From positions 62,001 to 126,000 of the forward strand of contig NZ_GG694006.1 of assembly GCF_000160695.1 (NCBI RefSeq): a stretch of 64,000 nt of DNA, written 5' to 3'. A program made the translations under genes and the position numbers. The notes under the pieces are model-generated. The model was not told where the DNA came from. It did no database searches and was given only the letters and a program-made list of their open reading frames with translations. This document shows positions 39,695 to 48,964 of this stretch, piece after piece. The stretch's first letter is position 1, and each line of letters begins with the position of its first letter. The DNA comes from Centipeda flueggei ATCC 43531. GTDB taxonomy: Bacteria; Bacillota; Negativicutes; Selenomonadales; Selenomonadaceae.

Positions 39695-41785
39695 ATGCAA
39701 AAGAGTGAAAAAAAAGCGACAAAAACAACAACAGGCTCTATGTTGGGAAAAGTAATTCTCATCATAGGGATGATTCTCTTTGTTATGATTGTCGGTGTAG
39801 GCTGTGGCTTTCTAACGGCAAGTTTGAACACACGATCAAACCTTGCAGAGGATATTGTCCCTCCGGCATCGTCGCAGATCTACGATATACATGGAAATGA
39901 GATTGCAAACATTCATGCTGCTGAAAATCGCCGCCCGATCGGAATCAATGAAATTCCCAAAAATCTGCAGAATGCTTTTATTGCTGTTGAGGACAATCGA
40001 TTTTACGATCATGTTGGCATCGATCCACGTGGCATTATACGTGCTGTTTGGGCCAATATTCGCGGACGGACTGTTACTGAGGGCGGTTCTACCATTACGC
40101 AGCAACTTGCTAAAAATGCTTACTTGACACAGGATCGGACGCTCAAACGCAAGGTTCAGGAGGTATTCCTTGCCCTTCAGTTAGAACGTCAGTATACGAA
40201 GCAGGAGATCCTCGAGCTCTATATGAATCAAATTTACTTTGGACAGGGAGCATATGGCGTTCAGGCTGCAGCGCAGACGTATTTTGGTAAGGATGCCAAG
40301 GATTTGACGCTTAATGAGTGTGCAATGTTGGCTGGAATCCCCAAAAGTCCGAATTATTACTCTCCCATCAACAATATGGATGCGGCAATGGAGCGTAAAG
40401 CTGTCGTGCTCGACCAGATGGTAAAGTATGGCTATATTAGTGACAGTGAAGCTGCTTCAACTAAAAAAGAACCTTTGCACATTGCGAAAAGCACAAATGA
40501 TGGTGGAAAAAATGCATCCTACTTTGTTGATTACGTACTTCAACTACTTGCAGAGAAATATGGAGACGATGCGATCTACAAGGATGGTCTGAAAATATAT
40601 ACAACCATCGATATGGATATGCAGGCGGCGGCTGAAGCGGCAATGAAGAACTTGCCGACGTACTTCACGGATGCCAATGGCATCGTTCAGCCGCAGGGAG
40701 CATTGGTTGCTATTGATCCTCATACAGGGTACATTAAAGCGATGGTCGGCGGACGTGGAACAGACCAGTTTAATCGTGCAACGCAGGCGGTTCGTCAGCC
40801 TGGATCGGCATTTAAGCCATTTGTTTTTGCGGCGGCTCTCGAAAATAAATATACGCCTGAATCTATTATTGAAGATAAACCACTGAAAGTGGGAACATGG
40901 GAACCACAGAACTATAGCCGCAATTTCTCCGGCAAGGTTCGCCTGCGTGATGTCGTTCGCTGGTCGCTTAATGTTCCGACCGTTCGAATTGCACAGGATA
41001 TCGGTATTGATAAGGCAATTTACTATGCGCAGGAAATGGGCATATCTACATTCGTCTTGGATGGCGCAACCAATGATCGTAATCTAGCAACGGCTCTTGG
41101 CGGAATGACACGCGGTGTAACCCCGCTGGAATTGACCAGTGCCTACGGTACATTTGCCAACCGTGGCATCCACGTCAAACCTGTTGCTATTCTGCGCGTC
41201 GTATCGCGGACCGGAAAGGTGCTCGAAGAAGCAGAGCGCAAAGAGAAGAGCGTTATGTCAGCAGACAATGCAGCGGCACTGACGGCGATGCTTGAGGATG
41301 TCATTCGGCGTGGGACGGGTACGCGTGCCAACATCGGACGACCTGCTGCTGGGAAGACAGGCACCACAAGCGACTATCATGACGCATGGTTTGTCGGGTA
41401 TACACCGGATCTTGTCGCCGGTGTATGGATCGGGAATGACAGTGTTAGTGATCTGCATGGCATGTCTGGTGGATTGACGCCTGCGGTCATCTGGCAGGCA
41501 TTTATGCAGAAAGCACATGCTGGCCTGCCAGTACGAAGTTTTGCAGGAAGTCCTGCCTATGATGCAGTATCTGCGAAGGAAGATCTTGGAGAAGATCTTG
41601 ATAAAGAACATGGAGATAAAAAAAAGACAGGAGACAAGAAGAAGGAGAAAGGAAAGACCTCTGGCAATTCTTCCGCTAAGGGAGGATCAAGTACTCCGTC
41701 TGCTGAGCCAGCACGCTCCTCTCCATCGGAATCCGCAGGAGTACCACCGGAACCTGGAATGGGGATAGAAAAGGGTCAAAATTAG
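39695..41785 (+). CDS. Class A penicillin-binding protein 1A
   Basis: This 696-residue bifunctional enzyme polymerises and crosslinks peptidoglycan in the periplasm. One N-terminal membrane segment (about 20-48) is followed by the GT51 transglycosylase (EDNRFYDHVGIDPRG, GGSTITQQLAKNAYL, KQEILELYMNQIYFG). The transpeptidase has SAFK (SxxK), SLN (SxN) and KTGT motifs. The C-terminal about 70 residues are low complexity, first Lys/Asp/Gly-rich (GDKKKTGDKKKEKG), then Ser/Pro-rich, probably an unstructured wall-interacting tail. ATG 39695 has AGGAAGGT upstream. The tyrS start follows 18 bases after the stop. Confidence 0.94.
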   Translation: MQKSEKKATKTTTGSMLGKVILIIGMILFVMIVGVGCGFLTASLNTRSNLAEDIVPPASSQIYDIHGNEIANIHAAENRRPIGINEIPKNLQNAFIAVEDNRFYDHVGIDPRGIIRAVWANIRGRTVTEGGSTITQQLAKNAYLTQDRTLKRKVQEVFLALQLERQYTKQEILELYMNQIYFGQGAYGVQAAAQTYFGKDAKDLTLNECAMLAGIPKSPNYYSPINNMDAAMERKAVVLDQMVKYGYISDSEAASTKKEPLHIAKSTNDGGKNASYFVDYVLQLLAEKYGDDAIYKDGLKIYTTIDMDMQAAAEAAMKNLPTYFTDANGIVQPQGALVAIDPHTGYIKAMVGGRGTDQFNRATQAVRQPGSAFKPFVFAAALENKYTPESIIEDKPLKVGTWEPQNYSRNFSGKVRLRDVVRWSLNVPTVRIAQDIGIDKAIYYAQEMGISTFVLDGATNDRNLATALGGMTRGVTPLELTSAYGTFANRGIHVKPVAILRVVSRTGKVLEEAERKEKSVMSADNAAALTAMLEDVIRRGTGTRANIGRPAAGKTGTTSDYHDAWFVGYTPDLVAGVWIGNDSVSDLHGMSGGLTPAVIWQAFMQKAHAGLPVRSFAGSPAYDAVSAKEDLGEDLDKEHGDKKKTGDKKKEKGKTSGNSSAKGGSSTPSAEPARSSPSESAGVPPEPGMGIEKGQN

Positions 41786-41803
41786 AGAAGAGAGGATCAT
41801 TCA

Positions 41804-43006
41804 TTGAATGCTGTTGATATTCTAAAGGAGCGCGGGTTTCTTGCACAGTGCACAGACGAAGCTGCTCTGCGCAACCTGCTCGATCATGAACAGGTGACAT
41901 TCTACACAGGATTCGATCCGACGGCAGACAGCCTCCACGCAGGACATTTGATTGCGCTTATGGCCATGTCCCACATGCAGCGTGCAGGACATCGCCCCAT
42001 TTGTCTTGTCGGGGGTGGTACGGGGACAGTAGGCGATCCTTCAGGACGAACAGATATGCGCAAGGTCATGACCGATGAAACAATTGCACATAATTGCGAT
42101 TGTTTTCGGGCACAGATCTCACACTTTATCGATTTTACGGATGGGCGTGCCATCATGGTCGATAACGGCGATTGGCTGCGCAAGCTCAATTATATTGATC
42201 TGCTCCGCGATGTTGGAGCACACTTTACGGTAAATCGTATGCTTGCCGCAGAAAGCTATAAACAGCGGTGGGAGAAAGGGCTTACCTTCCTTGAGTTCAA
42301 CTACATGATTATGCAGGCGTATGATTTTCTAGAGCTCAATCGACGCTATGGCTGTCGCCTTGAAATGGGCGGCGACGACCAGTGGTCGAATATTATCGCC
42401 GGTGTCGAACTCTGCCGCCGCAAGAAGAACATTACCGTATTTGGCCTGACAAATAAACTGTTGACCAAAAGCGATGGAAAGAAAATGGGCAAAACGGCGG
42501 GCGGAGCGCTTTGGCTTGACCCGAAGAAGACCTCTCCCTATGATTTCTACCAGTATTGGCGAAACGTCGATGATACGGATGTTTCGACCTGTCTCTCTCT
42601 GCTCACCTTCCTCCCCATGGAGGAAGTGCATCGTCTGACGGCTGTCGAAGGGAAAGAGATGAATCACTCGAAGGAAGTGCTTGCCTACGAGGTGACGAAG
42701 ATTGTTCATGGGGAGCAGGAAGCGCATAAGGCACAGGAGATGGCGCGGGCTCTGTTCGGCGGCGGTGTCTCTGAACAGGTTCCACAGCTCCATGTGACAT
42801 GTGGAGAGAAGCTGATTGATGCACTGACGCGCGAGGGGGTCTTTTCTTCCAAAGGAGAGGCGCGCCGCTTGATTCAGCAGGGCGGTGTCACGCTCAATGA
42901 GACGCGCATCTCTGATGAACATTATGTCTTGCAGGAAGATGACTTCTCAGAGGGGAAAGCATTGCTGAAAAAAGGAAAAAAGAAGCACTATCAATTAGTT
43001 TGCTGA
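41804..43006 (+). CDS. tyrS: Tyrosyl-tRNA synthetase
   Basis: The 400-residue class I synthetase charges tRNA-Tyr. The HIGH-like motif is DSLHAGHLI (about 44-52). The second signature is KSDGKKMGKT (a KMSKS variant, as in TyrRS). Tyrosine-site residues are in YMIMQAYDFLEL and GGDDQWSNI. A C-terminal S4 RNA-binding domain starts near 335 (SSKGEARRLIQQGGV). The start is TTG 41804 behind AGAGAGGA. The 18-base gap after the PBP gene leaves no room for a T-box, so it is probably expressed with the PBP operon. Confidence 0.95.
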   Translation: MNAVDILKERGFLAQCTDEAALRNLLDHEQVTFYTGFDPTADSLHAGHLIALMAMSHMQRAGHRPICLVGGGTGTVGDPSGRTDMRKVMTDETIAHNCDCFRAQISHFIDFTDGRAIMVDNGDWLRKLNYIDLLRDVGAHFTVNRMLAAESYKQRWEKGLTFLEFNYMIMQAYDFLELNRRYGCRLEMGGDDQWSNIIAGVELCRRKKNITVFGLTNKLLTKSDGKKMGKTAGGALWLDPKKTSPYDFYQYWRNVDDTDVSTCLSLLTFLPMEEVHRLTAVEGKEMNHSKEVLAYEVTKIVHGEQEAHKAQEMARALFGGGVSEQVPQLHVTCGEKLIDALTREGVFSSKGEARRLIQQGGVTLNETRISDEHYVLQEDDFSEGKALLKKGKKKHYQLVC

Positions 43007-43038
43007 ATACTACGTTGACGATAGGAAGGAGATAAATA

Positions 43039-43767
43039 ATGTCCGGGCATTCAAAATGGGCAAATATCAAGCGTAAAAAAGGTGCGAATGATGCAATTCG
43101 CGGAAAAATCACGACTAAGATCGGGCGCGAAATCACAATTGCTGTCCGTATGGGTGGTGCGGATCCAACGGGAAATATGCGTTTGAAATTGGCGCTTTCC
43201 AAGGCAAAGGCCAATAATATTCCGAAGGACAATATCAATCGTGCCATTCAAAAAGGACTCGGGGCAACTGAGGGAAGCAATTATGAAGAGGTGATCTACG
43301 AGGGCTATGGCCCTGGTGGAACGGCTGTGATGCTTGATATCTTGACGGATAACCGTAACCGAACAGCGGCGGATGTTCGCCACCTTTTCTCTAAATACGG
43401 CGGAAATTTGGGACAGGATGGCTGTGTCTCGTGGATGTTTAAGAAGAAAGCAGTCTTCGTGGTCGAACGAGATACCTTTGACGACGAGGATGCACTTCTG
43501 GAACTCGTTTTGGAGGCAGGTGCTGAGGACATGCGCTCCGAGGATGATGTTTTTGAGATCATTGCTGAGCCGGATGCCTACGACGCCATTGAGACGGTAT
43601 TGGGCGAAAAGGGGATTGAAACGGCATCGGCAGAGGTGACGATGGTTCCTGATACAACGGTTCACCTCGTTGACAAAGATGCGGAGAAAATGCAGACGTT
43701 GATCGATGCGCTGGAAGACAACGACGACGTTCAGAATGTCTACAGTAACTATGAGATGGATGAGTAA
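43039..43767 (+). CDS. YebC/PmpR/TACO1-family protein
   Basis: The 242-residue protein matches the YebC family from its first residues (SGHSKWANIKRKKGAND) through the Gly-rich signature EGYGPGGTAVMLDILTDNRNRTAADVRH. Family members were annotated as transcriptional regulators; recent work links YebC homologues to translation of polyproline stretches. Which role applies cannot be read from sequence. It has an AGGAGAT ribosome binding site and is followed by a terminator, then ruvC. The yebC-ruvCAB order is widespread. Confidence 0.93.
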   Translation: MSGHSKWANIKRKKGANDAIRGKITTKIGREITIAVRMGGADPTGNMRLKLALSKAKANNIPKDNINRAIQKGLGATEGSNYEEVIYEGYGPGGTAVMLDILTDNRNRTAADVRHLFSKYGGNLGQDGCVSWMFKKKAVFVVERDTFDDEDALLELVLEAGAEDMRSEDDVFEIIAEPDAYDAIETVLGEKGIETASAEVTMVPDTTVHLVDKDAEKMQTLIDALEDNDDVQNVYSNYEMDE

Positions 43768-43783
43768 ACGGAGGATTTCTTTG

Positions 43784-43812
43784 AGTGCAGACAGCATGTC
43801 TGCACTTTTTTA
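43784..43812 (+). terminator. Rho-independent terminator between yebC-type gene and ruvC
   Basis: AGTGCAGAC, a 5-base loop and GTCTGCACT form a perfect 9-bp stem followed by six or more T residues. Confidence 0.85.
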
Positions 43813-43822
43813 AGGACTGGTC

Positions 43823-44317
43823 ATGTTGGTACTTGGGATTGATCCAGGGACAGCCATTTGCGGCTATGGACTCGTTGAACAGAATGGCTCACGCCTCCTT
43901 CCACATGCCTACGGGGCAATTACAACATCGTCAAAAATGCCGGTGGAAAAACGTCTTTTGAAAATTTATACAGCATTGGATGAATTGATTCAGAAATATC
44001 ACCCTGAGGCAATGGGGGTAGAACAACTCTTCTTCAATCGCAATGTTACGACCGCCATACCGGTTGGACAGGCACGTGGGGTCGTACTTCTCGCTGCGGC
44101 GCAAAATAATCTTGTGCTGATTGAGAGAACGCCGCTTCAGGTGAAACAATCCGTTACGGGATACGGAAAGGCAACAAAGGAACAGGTCATCTACATGGTG
44201 ACGAAACTCCTCCATCTGCCTGAGGCTCCTCATCCTGATGATACGGCGGATGCACTCGCTGTCGCGATCAGCGCTGCACACTGCATGGACACAATTGCCT
44301 GGCGTAATCGATTGTAG
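43823..44317 (+). CDS. ruvC: Crossover junction endodeoxyribonuclease RuvC
   Basis: The 164-residue Holliday junction resolvase has the four acidic catalytic positions: Asp7 in LGIDPGTAICGYG, Glu in GVEQLFFNRN, and the Asp pair in HPDDTADALAVA. Length and the Lys-rich TGYGKATKEQV segment are standard. It begins the ruvC-ruvA-ruvB set just after a terminator; no strong promoter is obvious in the 11 bases between, so transcription may partly come through the terminator. Confidence 0.95.
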   Translation: MLVLGIDPGTAICGYGLVEQNGSRLLPHAYGAITTSSKMPVEKRLLKIYTALDELIQKYHPEAMGVEQLFFNRNVTTAIPVGQARGVVLLAAAQNNLVLIERTPLQVKQSVTGYGKATKEQVIYMVTKLLHLPEAPHPDDTADALAVAISAAHCMDTIAWRNRL

Positions 44318-44324
44318 GCTCATG

Positions 44325-44354
44325 TTGACCGAGATGAAATGAAGGCTGTAAATT
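44325..44354 (+). promoter_or_regulatory. Possible promoter between ruvC and ruvA
   Basis: TTGACC (44325-44330) and TAAATT (44349-44354) are 18 bases apart in the 73-base gap before ruvA. The match is moderate. Confidence 0.35.
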
Positions 44355-44390
44355 CGCGAGGGTTTGTTTTGACAGGAGCAGAGTAGATTT

Positions 44391-44990
44391 ATGATCGGAT
44401 TTCTAAAAGGAAAAGCGACGCATATCACATCCGACTATTGCCTTCTTGATGTGCACGATGTAGGTTATCGCGTATTCATTTCCGATCAGACGCGTGCACA
44501 TATCAGTCCAAATGCAGAAGTTATGCTTTACATTCATACAAATGTACGAGAGGACGCCATTCTTCTCTATGGATTCTTTTCGCGGGAAGAATATGACCTG
44601 TTCCTCCTTTTGATCGGCATTTCAGGCATTGGTCCAAAAGTCGCTCAGGGAATCCTCTCTTCGGCAACAGTAAATGATTTCTACTGTATGGTGCAGCAAA
44701 AGGACGTAAAAGGTATCACAAAACTTCCAGGTATTGGCAAGAAAACAGCTGAGCGTATCCTATTGGAACTGAAAGACAAATTATCAGATGTCTCGGTTGA
44801 AGATCTGCCGGAAGGTGACAACAACGTCGGAGCAGAGATCGAAAATGGTATGGTCGCTGAAGCAACAGAAGCGCTTCTCACGCTCGGTTTTCAAGACAGT
44901 GAGATTCAGCGTGTATTCCGCCAAAAGCATTCCTGCCAAAATACGGAGGAGCTGATCCGCTATGCATTGTCAGAACTACAGCGACTCTGA
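44391..44990 (+). CDS. ruvA: Holliday junction branch migration protein RuvA
   Basis: The 199-residue RuvA binds four-way junctions as a tetramer and recruits RuvB. The N-terminal OB fold starts MIGFLKGKATHI, the tandem helix-hairpin-helix motifs are LIGISGIGPKVAQGIL and KLPGIGKKTAERI, and the C-terminal RuvB-binding domain contains EALLTLGFQDSEI. Length is normal. RuvB follows 21 bases later. Confidence 0.95.
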   Translation: MIGFLKGKATHITSDYCLLDVHDVGYRVFISDQTRAHISPNAEVMLYIHTNVREDAILLYGFFSREEYDLFLLLIGISGIGPKVAQGILSSATVNDFYCMVQQKDVKGITKLPGIGKKTAERILLELKDKLSDVSVEDLPEGDNNVGAEIENGMVAEATEALLTLGFQDSEIQRVFRQKHSCQNTEELIRYALSELQRL

Positions 44991-45011
44991 TCCAGGAGAG
45001 GAGGGAACACG

Positions 45012-46049
45012 ATGCCTGAGATGGGGGAAGATGAAGAAATCATTTCCTATGAAGAGCAGTCCACCGATGGCTGGCAGTATAGTCTGCGTCCGCGGAGGCT
45101 CAGTGAATACATTGGACAGGATAGAGTAAAGTCCAATTTATCTAAATTTATACAAGCGGCGCTGTCGCGGGGAGAAGCGCTCGACCATGTCCTCCTTTAT
45201 GGTCCGCCGGGACTTGGAAAGACGACGCTCGCGGCCATTATTGCTAATGAGATGGGGGCTAATTTTCGCCAGACATCGGCGCCTGCCATTGAACGGCAGG
45301 GAGATCTTGCCTCCTTGTTGACCAATTTACAGGAACACGATGTCCTGTTCATCGATGAGATCCATCGTCTTTCCCATCATGTTGAGGAAATACTCTATTC
45401 TGCAATGGAAGATCATGCCATTGATATTATCATAGGAAAGGGGCCAAGTGCGCGATCCATCCGTTTAGATCTCGCGCCGTTTACGCTGGTTGGGGCAACG
45501 ACGAAGACGGGATCTCTATCGGCACCGCTGCGCGACCGATTTGGGATACAGGCGCGGTTGGAGTACTATACGACCGACGCTCTACTGCTCATCATCGAAC
45601 GTACCGCTGAGATTCTTTCCGTTCATATCGAACGCGACGGTGCACTTGAGATTGCACGTCGCTCGCGTGGAACGCCGCGCGTTGCCAACCGTATTCTAAA
45701 GCGCGTACGTGATATTGCACAAGTGGCAGGCGAGGAAATTATTTCGCGTTCCGTTACCATCGACGCACTGGATACATTGGAAGTCGACGAATGTGGCCTA
45801 GAGAGCAAAGACCGTTATATGCTTGAGGTTATGATTCAGAAATTCTCCGGTGGTCCCGTCGGCCTCAAGACCCTTGCGGCAGCACTGAGTGAGATGACAG
45901 AGACCATAGAGGATGTCTACGAGCCATATTTGATCCAGCTTGGCTTTATTGCCCGTACCGCGCGTGGACGTGTTGTGACGCAGGGCGGCTATGAGCACAT
46001 TGGGGCACCGTATCCACGCGGCGATGACAGACAGGGAGAGTTGCTCTAA
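45012..46049 (+). CDS. ruvB: Holliday junction branch migration helicase RuvB
   Basis: The 345-residue AAA+ motor has an N-terminal [11 protein letters not shown], Walker [12 protein letters not shown], Walker [10 protein letters not shown], sensor 1 GATTKTG, and a C-terminal winged helix ending in TARGRVVT. The AGGAGAGGAGG region before ATG 45012 is a very strong ribosome binding site. The next gene, queH, starts at the adjacent base after the stop, which suggests translational coupling. Confidence 0.96.
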   Translation: MPEMGEDEEIISYEEQSTDGWQYSLRPRRLSEYIGQDRVKSNLSKFIQAALSRGEALDHVLLYGPPGLGKTTLAAIIANEMGANFRQTSAPAIERQGDLASLLTNLQEHDVLFIDEIHRLSHHVEEILYSAMEDHAIDIIIGKGPSARSIRLDLAPFTLVGATTKTGSLSAPLRDRFGIQARLEYYTTDALLLIIERTAEILSVHIERDGALEIARRSRGTPRVANRILKRVRDIAQVAGEEIISRSVTIDALDTLEVDECGLESKDRYMLEVMIQKFSGGPVGLKTLAAALSEMTETIEDVYEPYLIQLGFIARTARGRVVTQGGYEHIGAPYPRGDDRQGELL

Positions 46050-46050
46050 C

Positions 46051-46653
46051 ATGAAAATACTTTTGCATATGTGCTGCGGTCCATGTTCCTGTTATCCGGT
46101 AAAAAAATTGCGCAGCGACGGCATAGAGCCGACCGGTTATTTCTTTAACCCGAACATTCATCCATATCAGGAGTGGAAAGCACGGATGCAGGGGGCAGCA
46201 CAGTTTGCAGAAACGGTGCAGATGCCGATTGTCATCGATCGGGAATATCAGATGCGTTCATTCCTGAAAAAAGCTCTTCCTGCAGAGGATACGCGCGGTG
46301 GACGGTGCCGTATGTGCTATACGTGGCGTCTGCAGGAAACTGCCGACTACGCAGCACAGCATGGATTCAATGCCTTTACGTCAACCTTGTTCTACAGTAT
46401 CTACCAACAGCACGATCTCATGCGCTCTGTTGCAGAATGTTTTGCAGATCAGTACGGCATCACGTTCTACTACGAAGACTTTCGTATCGGATGGCAGGAA
46501 GGGATTGATATGAGCAAGGATATGGAGCTCTACCGTCAATCCTACTGCGGATGTATTTTTAGTGAAGAAGAACGATACAGCAAGGAACTGCAAAAAATTC
46601 GTCGGAAGGAAAATCGGGAGAAGAAACGACAACGCCACATGCTTTCCGTGTGA
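46051..46653 (+). CDS. queH: Epoxyqueuosine reductase QueH
   Basis: This 200-residue protein (DUF208 family) reduces epoxyqueuosine to queuosine in tRNA, replacing the unrelated cobalamin-dependent QueG. It shows the family cysteines: HMCCGPCSCYPV (about 6-17), GGRCRMCYTWR (near 85-94) and the Cys of SYCGCIFSEEERY. These support binding of a [4Fe-4S] cluster and an adjacent metal as in characterised QueH. ATG 46051 has GACAGGGAGAG upstream inside ruvB; a longer frame to 45991 lies in ruvB and is rejected. QueA, the previous pathway step, is encoded at 47885. Confidence 0.92.
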   Translation: MKILLHMCCGPCSCYPVKKLRSDGIEPTGYFFNPNIHPYQEWKARMQGAAQFAETVQMPIVIDREYQMRSFLKKALPAEDTRGGRCRMCYTWRLQETADYAAQHGFNAFTSTLFYSIYQQHDLMRSVAECFADQYGITFYYEDFRIGWQEGIDMSKDMELYRQSYCGCIFSEEERYSKELQKIRRKENREKKRQRHMLSV

Positions 46654-46666
46654 AAGGGGGGCAGCA

Positions 46667-47818
46667 ATGAAATTGTGTTTGCGGTGCAGTATTCTTGTCA
46701 TCAGTACACTTTTGTTCGTTGTTCCAAGCATTGTGTCCGCATCGTGGCAGCCGGAAATTACGGTAGGAATCTGTCAAGGTGTTGCGAAAGCAGAATTTTT
46801 CGGCAGGAATGCACCGCTTTATGTATACACAGATGAGCAGCAAAAGAGCCCCGTTTTGACGATTCCGCAACAGGAAAAACTGCGGGTTCGATTCCTTCAT
46901 AATACATTTGAACTCAATGGAAAAACATATGAAGCCAAGCAGTTATACATTCAGGCAGGCGAAGATGAATCCATTTATATCAACGATATGCCGTATCGTG
47001 GTTATGTTACATTACTGAAACAAAATGGCATGACTGTTATCAACCATGTTTTGACGGAGGATTATTTGTACGGCGTTGTGCCCAAAGAAATGCCTTCGAC
47101 GTGGCCGATGGGTGCTTTGCGGGCCCAGAGTATTGCCGCACGAACGTTTGCCCTGAAGAACAGGAATCGTCACAACGAGCAAGGATTTGATCTGTGTAAT
47201 ACTGCGCATTGTCAAGTTTATGAAGGAAGTTCGGCAGAAACGAAGGAAACTACGGAAGCTGTTGATCGTACACGCGGAGAAGTGATGTTTTATCATGGTG
47301 CCATCATTGATGCTGTCTTCCATACGGATTCCGGTGGTATGACTGAGTCCGCCGAACAGGTGTGGGGGCGCTATGTTCCTTATCTGCGTTCCGTATCCGA
47401 ACTGCAGACGAAAACCAAGCCGTGGACACAGCGCGTTTCGACGACACTGTTTGTGAAAAAATTGGAGGAGAGCAGCAAAAGAGTCGGGCATCTGAAGTCG
47501 ATTCATTTTTCTCCTCTCAGCATCGGCAAGGGGAGCAAAGATCGGAGCCCGAGCGGCCGCGTCCAGTTTATTGAGGTTCTCGGTGACAAAGGAAATTGTA
47601 TTGTTTCAGGAAATGACTTACGCAGGATATTTGCACTGCCAAGTACCCTGTTTGAGATTCAGCGTGAATCGTCCGATATTGTCTTTCGCGGCTATGGCGG
47701 AGGGCATGGCCTCGGCCTCTCGCAGTGGGGGGCCAAGGCATTTGCCGACCAGGGGAAGACCGACCGAGAGATCCTATCGCACTACTATACGGATATAACC
47801 ATCGAGAAAATATACTAA
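46667..47818 (+). CDS. SpoIID/LytB-domain protein, probable lytic transglycosylase
   Basis: The 383-residue exported protein begins with a signal peptide (hydrophobic core about 7-22, cleavage near VSASWQ). The SpoIID domain (about 125-383) contains PKEMPSTWPMGALRAQSIAARTFAL with the Glu expected to be catalytic, CNTAHCQVYEG, HTDSGGMTESAEQVW and the C-terminal GYGGGHGLGLSQWGA. Sporulation SpoIID cleaves denuded glycan strands during engulfment. No other sporulation gene is in this window, so the protein may act in vegetative peptidoglycan remodelling. It sits between queH and queA with an AAGGGGGG ribosome binding site. Confidence 0.9.
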   Translation: MKLCLRCSILVISTLLFVVPSIVSASWQPEITVGICQGVAKAEFFGRNAPLYVYTDEQQKSPVLTIPQQEKLRVRFLHNTFELNGKTYEAKQLYIQAGEDESIYINDMPYRGYVTLLKQNGMTVINHVLTEDYLYGVVPKEMPSTWPMGALRAQSIAARTFALKNRNRHNEQGFDLCNTAHCQVYEGSSAETKETTEAVDRTRGEVMFYHGAIIDAVFHTDSGGMTESAEQVWGRYVPYLRSVSELQTKTKPWTQRVSTTLFVKKLEESSKRVGHLKSIHFSPLSIGKGSKDRSPSGRVQFIEVLGDKGNCIVSGNDLRRIFALPSTLFEIQRESSDIVFRGYGGGHGLGLSQWGAKAFADQGKTDREILSHYYTDITIEKIY

Positions 47819-47822
47819 ATGA

Positions 47823-47867
47823 ACTACGGATATACCGAGCAATACGTTGTGTTATGCAGTCCGTAGT
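47823..47867 (+). repeat. Inverted repeat in the queA leader
   Basis: ACTACGGA (47823-47830) and TCCGTAGT (47860-47867) are perfect 8-base arms around a 29-base loop in the 66-base gap between the SpoIID-like gene and queA. No T-run follows. It may be a weak structure around translation initiation of queA. Confidence 0.35.
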
Positions 47868-47884
47868 CATATAAGGTGAGATCT

Positions 47885-48916
47885 ATGAATATTTCTGATT
47901 TCGATTACTTTCTTCCAGAGGAGCAAATCGCGCAAGTTCCGGCAGACCCGCGAGATTCTTCACGCATGATGGTGTTGTCTCCCAAAACACAGAGCATCGA
48001 ACATCGACACTTTTATCAGCTGGATGAATACCTAACGGATGGAGATGTACTGATATTCAACGATACCCGTGTGATTCCAGCGCGTCTCATTGGTGTAAGA
48101 CAGCCGACTGGGGGAAAGGCTGAGGTTTTTTTACTGCGCCAACTGGAACGAGATCGATGGGAAGTTCTTGTGAAGCCCGGCAAAAAAATGCGCGTCGGCT
48201 CTGTGATTACGTTTGGTCATGAGCTGTCCTGCGAGGTGCTTGCATATACGGATTTCGGCGGACGAATTGTAAAATTCTCCTATGAGGGAATCTTTGAAGA
48301 GATTCTGGATCGTTTGGGAACGATGCCTCTTCCTCCTTACATTCATGAGACACTGGAGGATCCGGAGCGTTACCAAACGATTTACAGCCGAGAGAAAGGT
48401 TCTGCAGCAGCGCCGACGGCAGGGCTTCATTTTACGGAGTCTCTTATGGACCGGCTGCGGAAAAAGGGGGTGCACCTCGGCTTCGTCACACTGCATGTTG
48501 GTCTCGGCACATTTCGCCCGGTTCAAGTCGATGAGATCGAAGATCATGTAATGCACAGCGAATTTTATTCCATCCCGACAGAGACAGCAGACCTGATCCG
48601 CATGGCAAAGCAGGAAGGACGACGGGTTGTTGCGGTGGGGACGACTTCCATCCGTACACTGGAGTCCGCGGCGGTCGATCACGGAATGATCGAAGAAAAG
48701 CGGGGGCAGACGAATATTTTCATCTATCCGGGGTATCAATTCAAAATCGTTGATGCTGTGATTACAAACTTTCATCTGCCAAAATCTACTCTGATTATGT
48801 TGGTCAGTGCATTTGCCGGACGAGAATTTACCCTGCAGGCATACCGAACAGCCGTCGAGGAGAACTACCGATTCTTTTCGTTCGGCGATGCCATGTTGAT
48901 TCAATCACGAGCATAA
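47885..48916 (+). CDS. queA: S-adenosylmethionine:tRNA ribosyltransferase-isomerase
   Basis: The 343-residue QueA transfers the ribosyl group of SAM to 7-aminomethyl-7-deazaguanine in tRNA, making epoxyqueuosine. Signatures seen are [60 protein letters not shown]-type [16 protein letters not shown], and [26 protein letters not shown] 47885 has AAGGTGAG upstream. It usually follows ruvB in Firmicutes; here queH and a SpoIID-like gene are between. No tgt gene is in the window. Confidence 0.95.
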   Translation: MNISDFDYFLPEEQIAQVPADPRDSSRMMVLSPKTQSIEHRHFYQLDEYLTDGDVLIFNDTRVIPARLIGVRQPTGGKAEVFLLRQLERDRWEVLVKPGKKMRVGSVITFGHELSCEVLAYTDFGGRIVKFSYEGIFEEILDRLGTMPLPPYIHETLEDPERYQTIYSREKGSAAAPTAGLHFTESLMDRLRKKGVHLGFVTLHVGLGTFRPVQVDEIEDHVMHSEFYSIPTETADLIRMAKQEGRRVVAVGTTSIRTLESAAVDHGMIEEKRGQTNIFIYPGYQFKIVDAVITNFHLPKSTLIMLVSAFAGREFTLQAYRTAVEENYRFFSFGDAMLIQSRA

Positions 48917-48918
48917 AG

Positions 48919-48964
48919 AAAGGACGGTCATACGAAGGTGTTGCTCTTCGTATGACTGTCCTTT
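48919..48964. terminator. Strong bidirectional terminator between queA and the SGNH gene
   Basis: Two 19-base arms, starting AAAGGACGGTCATACG and ending CGTATGACTGTCCTTT, pair with one G-U/G-T type mismatch and an 8-base loop. The outer A and T runs allow use on both strands; its last bases overlap the minus-strand stop codon. Confidence 0.88.

Noticed and set aside
41786-41803. T-box leader for tyrS
   Set aside because: Only 18 bases separate it from the previous gene; the alaS gap (about 62 bases) is also too short and neither has a T-box core.
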